NCBI RefSeq assembly: GCF_014851395.1 | Contig: NW_024040707.1 | Location: 7,786,187-7,850,186 of the forward strand | Length of the DNA: 64,000 nucleotides | Source: Micropterus salmoides | Taxonomy: Eukaryota > Chordata > Actinopteri > Centrarchiformes > Centrarchidae | Reading direction: 5' to 3' | Shown here: in pieces, positions 38,907 to 47,650 of the stretch | How the letters are laid out: each line of letters begins with the position of its first letter | How positions within the stretch are numbered: the stretch's first letter is position 1 | Notes under the pieces: generated by a model | What the model was told of the DNA's origin: nothing | Databases searched by the model: none | The model's input: only the letters and a program-made list of their open reading frames with translations | Made by a program: the position numbers and the translations under genes

Positions 38907-40549
38907 AATCCATCTTAGAAAATTCAGCTCCATTGTCTCTTTAAGGGTCTGACATGCTCCCCTTAGATACAGGTTTCTGAAAATTGGGCTCTTAATTCTA
39001 ATAATGCACCATAAACTGCCCTTTAACACTTCTTATTCATATTGCAGCACATTTTCTTTTCTTTTATTACATTAACTTTTAATACATTTGTATTCTATAT
39101 TGTGTTTGTGTTTTATGTGCTGCCTTGCTACAACAAGATTTTCCTCATGTGACATAGTAAAGATGTAAACTTAACTGGACTCAAAGAATGCAAAGAGGCC
39201 AATACATCTGTTTTAAAAGAATATTTTGATGTTAACAGATTTTTAGGGATGCACCGATCCTACTAGTTCTCTCTTCCCACACATGTCAGATCTGTATGCT
39301 TCACTGCAAGAAATTCATTGGCTTCATTTATATGTAAGATAACGTGAGGACAGGGTTTGTCCTCACTGTGGCACTAAAACCTCTCATTCAGAGAACAACT
39401 TTACTGACAACAGGAACACTGAATTTTAGTGTTACGATGATGAAGAATGTTACTGGACTGAATGGATCGCAAATTCTGATCTGGGTTGTGATGTTCAAAA
39501 AAAATATCCACAGTAGCGGAGTGGGCTGGGATAGCGACTCTTGCTTTTCTCACAGGGCTGGGTTAATACAGTAATTAACTTGATATATGTCCACAAATAC
39601 AGTTAATATAATAATTGCACAATAGTGAGCACGACATGTGATCTTGCCTCGTCTTTGCAGCTTACACTAGTGGCAGGTAGGAGGGGTGAGTCAGTGAACG
39701 AGTTGGTGGAGATGAGGACTTGTGACTCGAGTCTCTTTCACTCATGATTCACACATCACTGCTGCTTACATTACATGCTCAGGAAAACAGAGCAGGAAGT
39801 GTGGTGAAATGCCACAGCGATGCCTGTACAGTGATTTCTTTATCTAGCACACAATCTGCAAAATGAATGAAACCACAATCTCGAATAACGGCTTGAAGAT
39901 TTTTTCTTTGCCCTACTTACTTGAACGAGCTAGTGGCATAGAGGTAAGATACACAGGGTTGACATACTCTTCCCCATTCTATTTTTTTATTTTAAACTTT
40001 CTTTCCAGCTTTTTGTTTATGTTGTAAATAAAACATGTGTCTGTATTGTATCTTAGTTGACTTACCATGTATTTTGTTTTAGGTGACAGAGCTAAGCATC
40101 TATTTTTCTAAAACAAAATGATCACCTGGTACTCTTTGAAAACCCAGAATACTAGAAGTATAGTATTCTTGTTTCCTGATCCAAACAGAAAAGACAGAAA
40201 TGGCATGTCTTTGTACAATGTGTATAATTAAAACATTTCATTATCAGTTACATTTGTCTTTATTGATGTTACTTTCTATCATTTTATATTTTCAGAAAAC
40301 AATCATATGTTCATATTTTCCTTGAGTCACACAAAACAGTATTAGCAGATTTATAATTTCTGATTATCTGGATAAAGAAAAAAGTCACAACTCATCTGCA
40401 CTGTAATATTTATCTACTTATATTTCCTTATTTTCTTGTAAATGGGTATTTCATGTACTTTTTAAATCACTCTGCATTGTATTTCTATCTTTCTAGCTTG
40501 ACTGTACTTTTGCACTTAACTTTAAAATTAAAGTTGTGAGAGGGGGATT

Positions 40550-40584
<35 letters not shown>

Positions 40585-42863
40585 GTTATATATCATTTAG
40601 TTTGTATATCAGAAAATATTGCTAAGCCGTAACAGTTAAACTAACAGACTTACTGTATTTGTAGTACACATATTGTGTATGTGAACCTCTTGCATTAACG
40701 CCAAATTATAATCATACTGAGAGTGGGGACCTCCACATGTTCACCTCATGCCGCCTAGATAAACTGTAATGTTGAACAGACCCAGTAGGTTTGGGGGCGA
40801 GAGTTGGATTCGCCTCTGGCTTTGCTCTGGATCCTCTGGCTGTGTCGTCGTTCCATGGAGCTGCTGGGATTATTTATGGTTGAGGGCCGAAGGCGACTGC
40901 TGGTAGATGCAGTTTCATCTACTTCAGCTAGGAGGTCCATTAGCTCTTCATCACTGATCTCCTCCTCCACCATGGAGATGTCTGTCCAGGGACAATTTTA
41001 CACAAAGAAAAACTGAATTACTTGCAATAATCTATCATCTATTTCTTTACTCACTGAAAATATTAGCTTTTTAATGGTTACTTCCTATTGTAAACAGTCA
41101 TTTAACTACTTTTGTTTTTTAATGGGTTGAAACCACCAGCATGGCCCTTTACACAAGGGCTACAATACAAAAATTATAACATGTGTTAAGTAAAAAAACA
41201 GGATAATGTGTGTCAATTTGGGTGACAGACGCCTACTTAGTGAACTACACAGCTTTACCTGTATGCTGAGGACTGACCGCACACTCAGGACAAATCCAGT
41301 CACCTTCAGGACCCGTGTTTAATGATGGTGTCAAACAGTCCAAGTGATACCTGAAACAATAAGTACAACAGTACACAGTTCTTGGATTAAGTACCTTTAA
41401 CCTGTATTTCCAGCAGCTCCAACAAGAGCTTGTAGTTTGTGTTTCAGTGAAATAAAAACATCATAGGGAAACAGGTCAAAGTCAGTCAAGTGTAACTCAC
41501 TACTGAACTCAATATAATGCTACTGCTTTCAATAAACAAACACTGGGATGTTCTGAACATTAAAGACTAAAGTTATCTGGAGGTGGAATCATGACAAGAT
41601 AAAAATGTCTAACTTTAAAGTGCACTGCAATGCCATACCCTGAATCGCAGTGTATGCACACCAGCAGCCGGTGCCTGCGGTCGCTGCGTCCACATTCCTC
41701 ACAGATAACAGTGTTGCTCCCCTCCTGTTCATCAGCATTTTTTTCCTGTGCCCTCACTTTGATCTGTAGCAGCACAAACAGTTCAGCCCCCACCCACAAC
41801 ACTGTCCACATATATTTCCAAATACTTGGCAGAAAGCTTCCTTCAGCATACTGCAGATGATTACCTTCTTTTGAATGGCCCCTCCTGGGCACCGTCTCTG
41901 GTGGATGAAAGCAAAAGAGATCCGATCCACCGGGCAAGTGTTGGCTGTCTGAGATTCAAGATGAGAGATTCACACAGTATAAAACCCAAATATATTCCAT
42001 CTACAATTATACAAAACAGACAAAAGCAGCAGGTGTTCACATTTGAGAAGCTGGAAGTAGAAACTGTTTAGCACTTAATATATGATAAATGAGCCAAGTG
42101 ATCATTAATTCATTACACTTGTTTTGAAACACAAATCAATTGTTTCAAGAAAAGTATGTTTATCTTGCAAATTTCTGACATTGCCAAAGTGTATTTGTTA
42201 CGCCTTATTGGAAGAATTTAAGAAAGTACATTTACTCACTTACTGTACTAATGCACAATTTTGAGGTATTTCCCTTTCAGCTACTTTATACTGCTACTCC
42301 ACTATATTTAAGAAAAAAGTGTACCTCTTACTCCACTACATGTATGACAACTTAGTTAGGAATTATTTTTCAGATTCAGATCAATACTACAAAATTATGA
42401 TATATACACAGGTTAAAATAAGACTTTATCACAAATTTACAAGCTACCCAGCAATATATAAAATTATTTAAATTAGACCCACCTTTACTAGCTGCAACTA
42501 TAAGTGATATACATATTAATGTACCAATAATTATAATACAATATACTATTATTATGAAATTTGGCATTCTGCATGAGAACTTTTACTTTTAAGTATATTT
42601 TGGTGTTAATACTTTGAACTTTTATTTGTAACAAAGTATTTCTACACTGTGGTGTTACCATTTTAATTAGTAAGACTGACTATTTTGCCGGAGTGACAGG
42701 TGAAGTGTCTGTTTACCTGAGACCACTGGAGAATACAGTCCAGGCAGAAGACATGCTGGCAGCTCTCCAGAGAGGCCACTGCTTGCTTTTCAAAGGGGCT
42801 TAGGCAGATGTAGCATTTATCTGAATCTGATATGACATCTGCACCCGCTGTGGACTTATCCAT
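36758..42863 (-). CDS. PHRF1-like protein, N-terminal RING plus PHD finger (multi-exon gene)
   Basis: Coding exons: 42863-42717, 41948-41865, 41763-41639, 41350-41259, 40981-40782 (or to stop at 40755), 38534-38441, then 38363-38326 or 36993-36758. Exons 1-4 have good splice sites and agreeing phases. RING: C17, C20, C35, H37, C40, C43, C54 with CPVD, so Asp57 replaces the last Cys, as in PHRF1. PHD: C98, C101, C113, C116, H121, C124, C139, C142. An acidic SDEELMDLL stretch and TSSRLRP follow. Human PHRF1 is about 1650 aa with the same order, so this is a short paralogue: 224 aa if exon 5 reads through, 259 or 325 aa with later exons. PHRF1 is a nuclear E3 ligase and histone reader; that role is inferred. 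The exon 5 donor (TGG|GTCTGT) is weak and uncertain. Confidence 0.75.
37120..37620. repeat. Dispersed CATGCTAAC-type repeat inside PHRF1-like intron
   Basis: GGTCTAGTTCACCACTTTGG, GACATTCATAGTCCCCAGAG, CTGTGGTGATTCCCTGGCTT, GTTAGCATTTAGTTTAAAGC and CTAAGCACAGCCTCACTGAG show the reverse sense of the 10990 family. It lies between the two candidate terminal exons. Confidence 0.65.
38326..38363 (-). CDS. PHRF1-like terminal exon, proximal choice
   Basis: Follows a GTGTTTTCACAG acceptor with phase 1 input and reads KLKTRKRRKRAT then stop, a basic, nuclear-localisation-like tail. An AATAAA signal on this strand lies at 38075-38070, about 250 bases further on. Short length makes coding status uncertain. 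Confidence 0.5.
38441..38534 (-). CDS. PHRF1-like exon 6 (HVPKYLL exon)
   Basis: After a CTGTTTCTCAG acceptor, only phase 0 is open; it reads HVPKYLLSASKPAVATDE and continues to a GTAAGT donor in phase 1. Both other phases hit stops. The phase matches a splice from exon 5 after TYW. I believe a similar phrase occurs in fish PHRF1 proteins but could not check it. Confidence 0.55.
38854..38908. repeat. (GAAA)n microsatellite
   Basis: GAAA units run almost without interruption for about 55 bases in a PHRF1-like intron. On the minus strand this creates a spurious frame rich in FLS. Confidence 0.9.
40550..40584. repeat. (TA)n(CA)n compound microsatellite
   Basis: About 12 TA units are followed directly by five AC units. 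Simple sequence, 170 bases downstream of exon 5 of the PHRF1-like gene on its strand. Confidence 0.9.
41259..41948 (-). CDS. PHRF1-like exons 2-4 (end of RING, PHD finger)
   Basis: Exon 2 (41948-41865, 28 codons) starts TANTCPVDRISF after TCTCAG. Exon 3 (41763-41639, 125 nt) carries CEECGRSDRRHRLLVC. Exon 4 (41350-41259, 92 nt) carries GYHLDCL and GDWICPEC. Phases 0, 0, 2 and 1 fit one another without a break. The PHD finger is split inside the CDSGYHLDC stretch. Confidence 0.85.
42220..42660. repeat. Dispersed AAGTA-rich repeat in PHRF1-like intron 1
   Basis: AAGAAAGTACATTTACTCAC, GCACAATTTTGAGGTATTTC, CTACTTTATACTGCTACTCC and TTACTCCACTACATG are the family in order. It ends next to exon 1. 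Confidence 0.68.
42717..42863 (-). CDS. PHRF1-like exon 1 (start codon, first part of RING)
   Basis: ATG at 42863-42861 begins MDKSTAGADVISDSDKCYIC; 49 codons end in phase 0 at a GTAAAC donor. The segment gives the first six RING ligands. An in-frame stop follows quickly in the intron, confirming that splicing is required. The start is chosen because it is the only Met before the first RING cysteine in the exon. Confidence 0.85.
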
Positions 42864-43559
42864 AGTTTAAATATTCCTGACCAAAAAAGCGTGTTTAGAT
42901 GATCTTTTACGCACACTTAAAGCAGAAAGTGTCTCTAAATTCTGCTATTAGGTATAAAGCAATCTTTTCTCAATTTTGTTGCTATGACATGATATTAAAT
43001 ATACCATAGCACGAGATCGGCTTGCTGTTAACGTTAGCTAACAGTAACTGTTACCGTGAACCCGTTACTCAGTACGGTTTTGTATTAAACCAGTACAGAC
43101 AGACAAACATTGTTAATCATTGTTGGCTTTTAGGCTAGCTGGTTGTACAGCATCTATTAAATAAAACAATTATAATTCGCATTTTAACTGAAACATTAAA
43201 ATTGCTAACTGTTAGCTACTACTTTTCATTTCACTTCATGTTCCGCGCTGCACAGAAAAACATCCGGTCCCAGTCTTTCAGAATAAAAGCATCAGATCCA
43301 CGGTTCTAACGTTGATTGTTTTTTTTGTTCCACAATAAAGTGTTTAGGAACCATACCAACCTGTATTTGACATTTCTAAAAAGTTACTTCAAACTACCAA
43401 AACTGAATTAACAACTGGGCTAAGCGGGCAACTGGCCCAGGGTTCACTCTATGGTTTCAGTGGGTTTCAACAATGTGGCAACTGGTTAGTGGCAATTTGA
43501 TAACTACTAATTTTATTAGGAAATATGCATTACTACTAAAAGCACAATACTGACATGAT

Positions 43560-44262
43560 AAGGTCCTTCTTTATTACCTGATCCTGAGGCCCTGTTTCCA
43601 GGAGGGTCAGTCTATGAAAATCAATTTTTAGGGCCACTATTTCAGCTGATCTGTTTTCTGTATTCATGTTCCCCTCTACCTTACAAGCCTTCCAGGGCCT
43701 GCTGCTGCGAAGCATCCCCAGAGCATGATGCTGCATCATCATGCTTCACGGTGGAGATGGTGTGTTTGTATTGATGTGCATTGTTTGGTGTTCGCCAAAC
43801 ATAGCGTCTAGTCTGATAACCAAAAAGCTAAATTTTTGTCTTATCAGACCAAAAAATCTTCTTCCAATTGACCTTAGAGTCTAGCACATGTCTTTGGGCA
43901 AATTCCAGACGAGATTTCATGGGAGTTTTTTTTCAACAGTGGCCTTTTCTTTGCCACTCTCCCACACAACCTCGACTGGTGAAGAACCTGGGTAACAGTG
44001 GTTGTATGTACAGTCTCTCCCATCTGAGCCCCTGAAGCGTGAGGAGTTTGTGAGGACGGCCAGCTCTAGGCATATATTATATTATTAATTAATTGACATT
44101 AGTTTGTAAAAATCCGTTTTCACTTTGATATTAAAGAGGTTTTTTTTTTTTGCAAATTCTTGTCAAAAAAGCCAAATTATATTGACCATGATTTCATGTA
44201 TAAAAGAAACAAAAGGGTGAAACATCCAAGGGGGGTGAATACTTTTTATAGGCATTGTACAT
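43560..44262 (-). mobile_element. Tc1/mariner-like transposon relic
   Basis: The phrases CAGAGCATGATGCTGC, CATGCTTCACGGTGGAGAT, TTTGGTGTTCGCCAAAC, TTATCAGACCAAAAAATCTT and AAGGGGGGTGAATACTTTTT with a TATAGGCATTGTA end match a widespread fish Tc1-like family by memory; the last phrase resembles its terminal repeat. No full frame remains. The left end was not found. Orientation is taken from the LRSSRPW/MLRS-type translation on the minus strand and is uncertain. Confidence 0.55.
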
Positions 44263-44572
44263 GGGGCACATCCTAATTTTTTTTTGTTTGATTACCACAC
44301 AGCAAACATGCCATGTAATGTTCCACTATAGGAATACTGTACACAATGCACAGAGAATGAAAAGACAGAGGAATTACAGGATGTGTTTGACAGGAGTGAA
44401 AATATATTTCCTCAACAAAAGGCAAGGCATGTATATTTCTTAGAGAAATGCGGAAAGGATGAGAAGGAAGCACGTTGATTTCCTTGTGAGAGTTATATTT
44501 TGTAGTTATATTTTGTAAGAAGTGCATCTTGGTTTTTTTTTGTCTTTATTTCTGAGAGAGCTGCTTTAATTT

Positions 44573-44733
44573 CTGTTTGGTTCTTATGGGAATGAGGATG
44601 TCTTTATTTACTAATATTTATGTTGAAATACAACACCAATCCATTAACTAACACAGAACATCCTCATTCCCATAAGAACCAAACAGTTAGTTAATGGATT
44701 GGTGTTGTATTTCAACATAAATATTAGTAAATA
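44573..44733. repeat. Interleaved inverted repeat A-B-A'-B'
   Basis: Segment A (44573-44601, 29 bp, contains GGTTCTTATGGGAATGAGG) is the exact reverse complement of A' (44658-44686). Segment B (44605-44652, 48 bp) is the exact reverse complement of B' (44686-44733). The order A, B, A', B' is crossed rather than nested, so the RNA or single strand could pair only as a pseudoknot, not a simple hairpin. Both arms are free of mismatches, so the rearrangement is recent. Confidence 0.85.
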
Positions 44734-45649
44734 TAGTGGTGATGACGGTTGTAGTGTTACATTATCCCAGATGCTAATTCAAAAAATGCACTGCAGAATT
44801 ATTTCCTGGGTTTATAGGTGTATGTATATGTGTATGTACCATAGACTGTCTATAAAAAGGTATGTATTGTAAAACGTCAAGTAATAGGTTAAAGGCTACT
44901 GTCAAATTGTTTATTTCAACCAAGATGAATATTACTTACTTAATAAAAAATAAGGCGATCAAATAACATATCAATTATGAATGAATGGCTCTTACTGATG
45001 AACACACAGAGAGAGAGAGATTGACTACCTTAGAAAGGATGAACGCCGTAGGTTACTGTCGTCATTTCAACTTAGATACATTTTTATGAAAAACCATGTT
45101 GATTCTTTTAAGCGGTGAACCCTTACGGACAAAAGGAATATGAATAATCAAGGAATGGAAACATATCCAGACTTAATGACCCCCCCCCCCCTTATTTAAA
45201 TCATCATGCTGGTAAATCTGAATAAATTATACATTGGTGTATGTACCCAGTGGGCTTTAAGAGGTTTTATACATAAAGAAAACTTCTTAAAAACAGACCA
45301 GGTATCTGAGATGTTTATTTAGTTGTCACAAACAGGCGTCTAATGAGACTAGACTTTTAATGGAAGTTTTACTATTTTGTTTTATTTTATGTGTTACCAT
45401 ATTGTTATATAATTTTAATTATCTGTTATGTTCTATGTGCGTAGCATAAAGGGACAACAAACTATCATTTGGTTGTACAACCTTGTTTTGTTTGAGGATA
45501 CATAAATTAACTTGGTACTTGATGCCTTGATATTAAGTATCTTATTACACTGCACCGTGTAAAAGACTGCATGCTATCGTTTCCTGCTCCTTTCTTAACT
45601 TTACATCTGAATGGAAACAGGAAATGAGGAGTCCTGAGCAGAGAGCAGC

Positions 45650-45785
45650 AATGGTATAAACTCACTGTACACTCAGCTGCACGTGTAAAGTGTAGCAACA
45701 AAACTGAGCTTTCATCTCAAGTTTTCAACATGCAGCGCAGCTTTCCGCATTCGGAGATCAGGCGAAGGAGCCCCTAAACAACTTG
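45650..45785 (+). promoter_or_regulatory. Candidate promoter and 5' UTR exon of the GPCR gene
   Basis: GGTATAAAC at about 45653 is a TATA-like box. A strong donor, CTTG|GTAAGTG, ends a possible exon at 45785, and an acceptor, ACCATACAG, stands at 46034, 190 bases before the receptor ATG. An upstream ATG at 45730 opens 15 codons (MQRSFPHSEIRRRSP) that stop before the donor, a possible translational control. No transcript evidence is available. Confidence 0.4.
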
Positions 45786-46223
45786 GTAAGTGTTTTTTTC
45801 CAAAAGGCTTGTTATTTCATGTTTTGTTTTAGTATATATAGTCTAGGTTTAGTTTAGGTTAAGATTTTACAAATAGAAATCTAATTTTACAGAAAAGTTT
45901 TCATTCTTGAAATTACATTTATGTATGTTGTCGCAAGTAATTAGTATGGTGAAATATTTCATCTCTCAAGAACAGAAAGAAGTGAAACTGTTAGCTTTTT
46001 ACTTTTGGGCAGCCTTTTCTGTTTCACCATACAGAAGGATGGAGTCTGGAACCAAAACAATGTGTTAAAAGCAGAAAAAAAGATGGTGGTGTGAAAGTAA
46101 AGTGGAAAAACTCTGAATGGAAAAATGTTTGTATACAGTTACAGAAAAGAACCTGCGTTTATGAGAATCAACCTACGCTGTCTGACTTTCACTTGATTAC
46201 ACTGACAAAACACTCAACCTGCA

Positions 46224-47192
46224 ATGATGAATGTGACAGACAACAACTGCAGTACCCCTTCAGCAGAGTACCAATACTACCTTTACCCAACAGTCTACAT
46301 CATAGCTTTACTTGTAGGTCTACCGGGGAATCTGGCAGCCCTCATCGCCTTCACCTTCAGGACAACTGACCGCACAGCCTTCAGTGTGTACATCAGTAAT
46401 CTGGCTCTGGCAGACATCGTCATCATCTGCACTCTACCCTTTAGGATCCACTACCACATCAATGGAAACAATTGGGTGTTTGGAGATGTCGTCTGCCGTG
46501 TCACCGGGATTATGTTGTTTGCCAACATCTACATGAGCATCTGTTTCATGACTTGTATCTGTGTGGATCGCTACATGGCTACTGTACATCCTCACACCTA
46601 TTTGAGGCTGCGGAGCCTCTGGTGCTCTCTGGTTGTGAGTGTGCTGCTCTGGTGTGTGGTTGGAGTAGCTATGCTAGTCTTTATCCTCATGGGGCCTCTG
46701 AAAACCAATGACGACGAATCTGGAAGCCACAAGTGCTTCGAGAATTTCGACAAGACTGAGTGGAGCTCACGTTTGGTGGCTTACAGCGTGGTGTGCCTGA
46801 TCTTCGGCTCCCTGCTGCCCTCCACGATCACCCTGGTGTGTTACCCACTGGCTGCGAGCCGTATTTCCATGATAAAGACTAAAACAGCCCAAAAAGCTGT
46901 GAGAGTCATTTACACCATCCTGGCTATAACGCTGCTCTGCTTCCTGCCCTACCATGTGGTGTACCTGCTGCATCTCCTTAGGCGAATGGACATCATCCAG
47001 AGATGCTCCTCTGTCAATGCCATCTACAATGCCAGGCGGGTCACCATGGCGCTCGTCATCCTTAACACTTGCATGGACCCCGTGCTTTACTATGTCACCA
47101 CCAGCCAATTCAAATGGAAGCGTTTAAAGATGACATGGCTGTGGAGAAGAGTCAGAAGGAGGAGGGGTGTTTATAACATTGCAGATGGATGA
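46224..47192 (+). CDS. Rhodopsin-class GPCR, lysophospholipid/P2Y-like (LPAR4/6 group)
   Basis: A complete 322-residue seven-helix receptor in one exon. Visible marks: N-glycosylation sites at N3 and N8; TM1 GN (G35, N36); TM2 LALAD with D64; W84 VFG before TM3; disulphide pair C91 and C171; DRY at 115-117; TM6 CFLPY (239-243) in place of CWLP; TM7 DPVLYY (285-290) in place of NPxxY; basic C-tail WRRVRRRRG. FENF after C171 and the DPxxYY form are typical of LPAR4, LPAR6 and P2Y relatives, which couple lysophosphatidic acid or nucleotides to G proteins at the plasma membrane. The exact orthologue and ligand cannot be told from sequence. The start is the first of two adjacent Met codons; using the second changes little. 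Convergent with INTS11 downstream. Confidence 0.88.
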   Translation: MMNVTDNNCSTPSAEYQYYLYPTVYIIALLVGLPGNLAALIAFTFRTTDRTAFSVYISNLALADIVIICTLPFRIHYHINGNNWVFGDVVCRVTGIMLFANIYMSICFMTCICVDRYMATVHPHTYLRLRSLWCSLVVSVLLWCVVGVAMLVFILMGPLKTNDDESGSHKCFENFDKTEWSSRLVAYSVVCLIFGSLLPSTITLVCYPLAASRISMIKTKTAQKAVRVIYTILAITLLCFLPYHVVYLLHLLRRMDIIQRCSSVNAIYNARRVTMALVILNTCMDPVLYYVTTSQFKWKRLKMTWLWRRVRRRRGVYNIADG

Positions 47193-47271
47193 GCGAAGGG
47201 GGTAAAGCACATGCCTGCTATAAATATAGCTCTGTATATGCTTCATTGTCATTGTAATTTTCTATTTTTTT

Positions 47272-47310
47272 AATAAAAATGTTCAAACTGGCTTTGTACA
47301 TCAAAATAAA
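47272..47310 (+). other. GPCR poly(A) signals
   Basis: AATAAA occurs at 47272-47277 and again at 47305-47310, 80 and 113 bases after the receptor stop. The second is followed by a T-rich stretch. Either could end the mRNA. Confidence 0.6.
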
Positions 47311-47330
47311 GGGAGAAATCAGTATATGAG

Positions 47331-47336
47331 TTTATT
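47331..47336 (-). other. INTS11 poly(A) signal
   Basis: The first AATAAA on the minus strand after the INTS11 stop. Cleavage 10-30 bases on would fall at about 47300-47320, within the 3' end of the opposing GPCR transcript. Confidence 0.6.
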
Positions 47337-47650
47337 TTTCTTTATCTTGTGCAGTTCAGTCTATAAATGAGTCCATGAAAAAGTCTGCAACATCACTAAA
47401 AAAAGACAATCAGGGCAGCAGCCTGGATACATTTAAGATAACGGGTTCATTTAAGGATCCCTATCCCAACAGTGAAAGGGGAATTTAGCCTTAATGTTGA
47501 TGAGGTTTACACAATAAGAACGTGAAATTCTCTGCGATGGGAGGGAGTCTCAAGCCTTTAGAAATCCAAGTTCAAAATCTTGACGGCACATGAATTCTTT
47601 TTAGAGTAAAATGTCCTTCAAATCTTCATAATTTTGGGACAAAAGATGTT

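Larger units (their letters stand above)
42864..45650. other. Intergenic between PHRF1-like and GPCR genes
   Basis: The first 400 bases upstream of 42863 should be promoter and 5' UTR of the PHRF1-like gene; a TTCCGCGCTGC stretch near 43240 is the only CG-rich spot. A DNA transposon relic and an interleaved inverted repeat are listed separately. A run of 12 C lies at 45180-45191. No other gene was seen. Confidence 0.6.

Noticed and set aside
38685..39029. 114-codon minus-strand frame
   Set aside because: Its core is the translated (GAAA)n microsatellite (FLSFFLS), so not a gene.
46767..47108. 113-codon minus-strand frame
   Set aside because: It is the antisense shadow of the GPCR coding exon, which has clear family motifs on the other strand.
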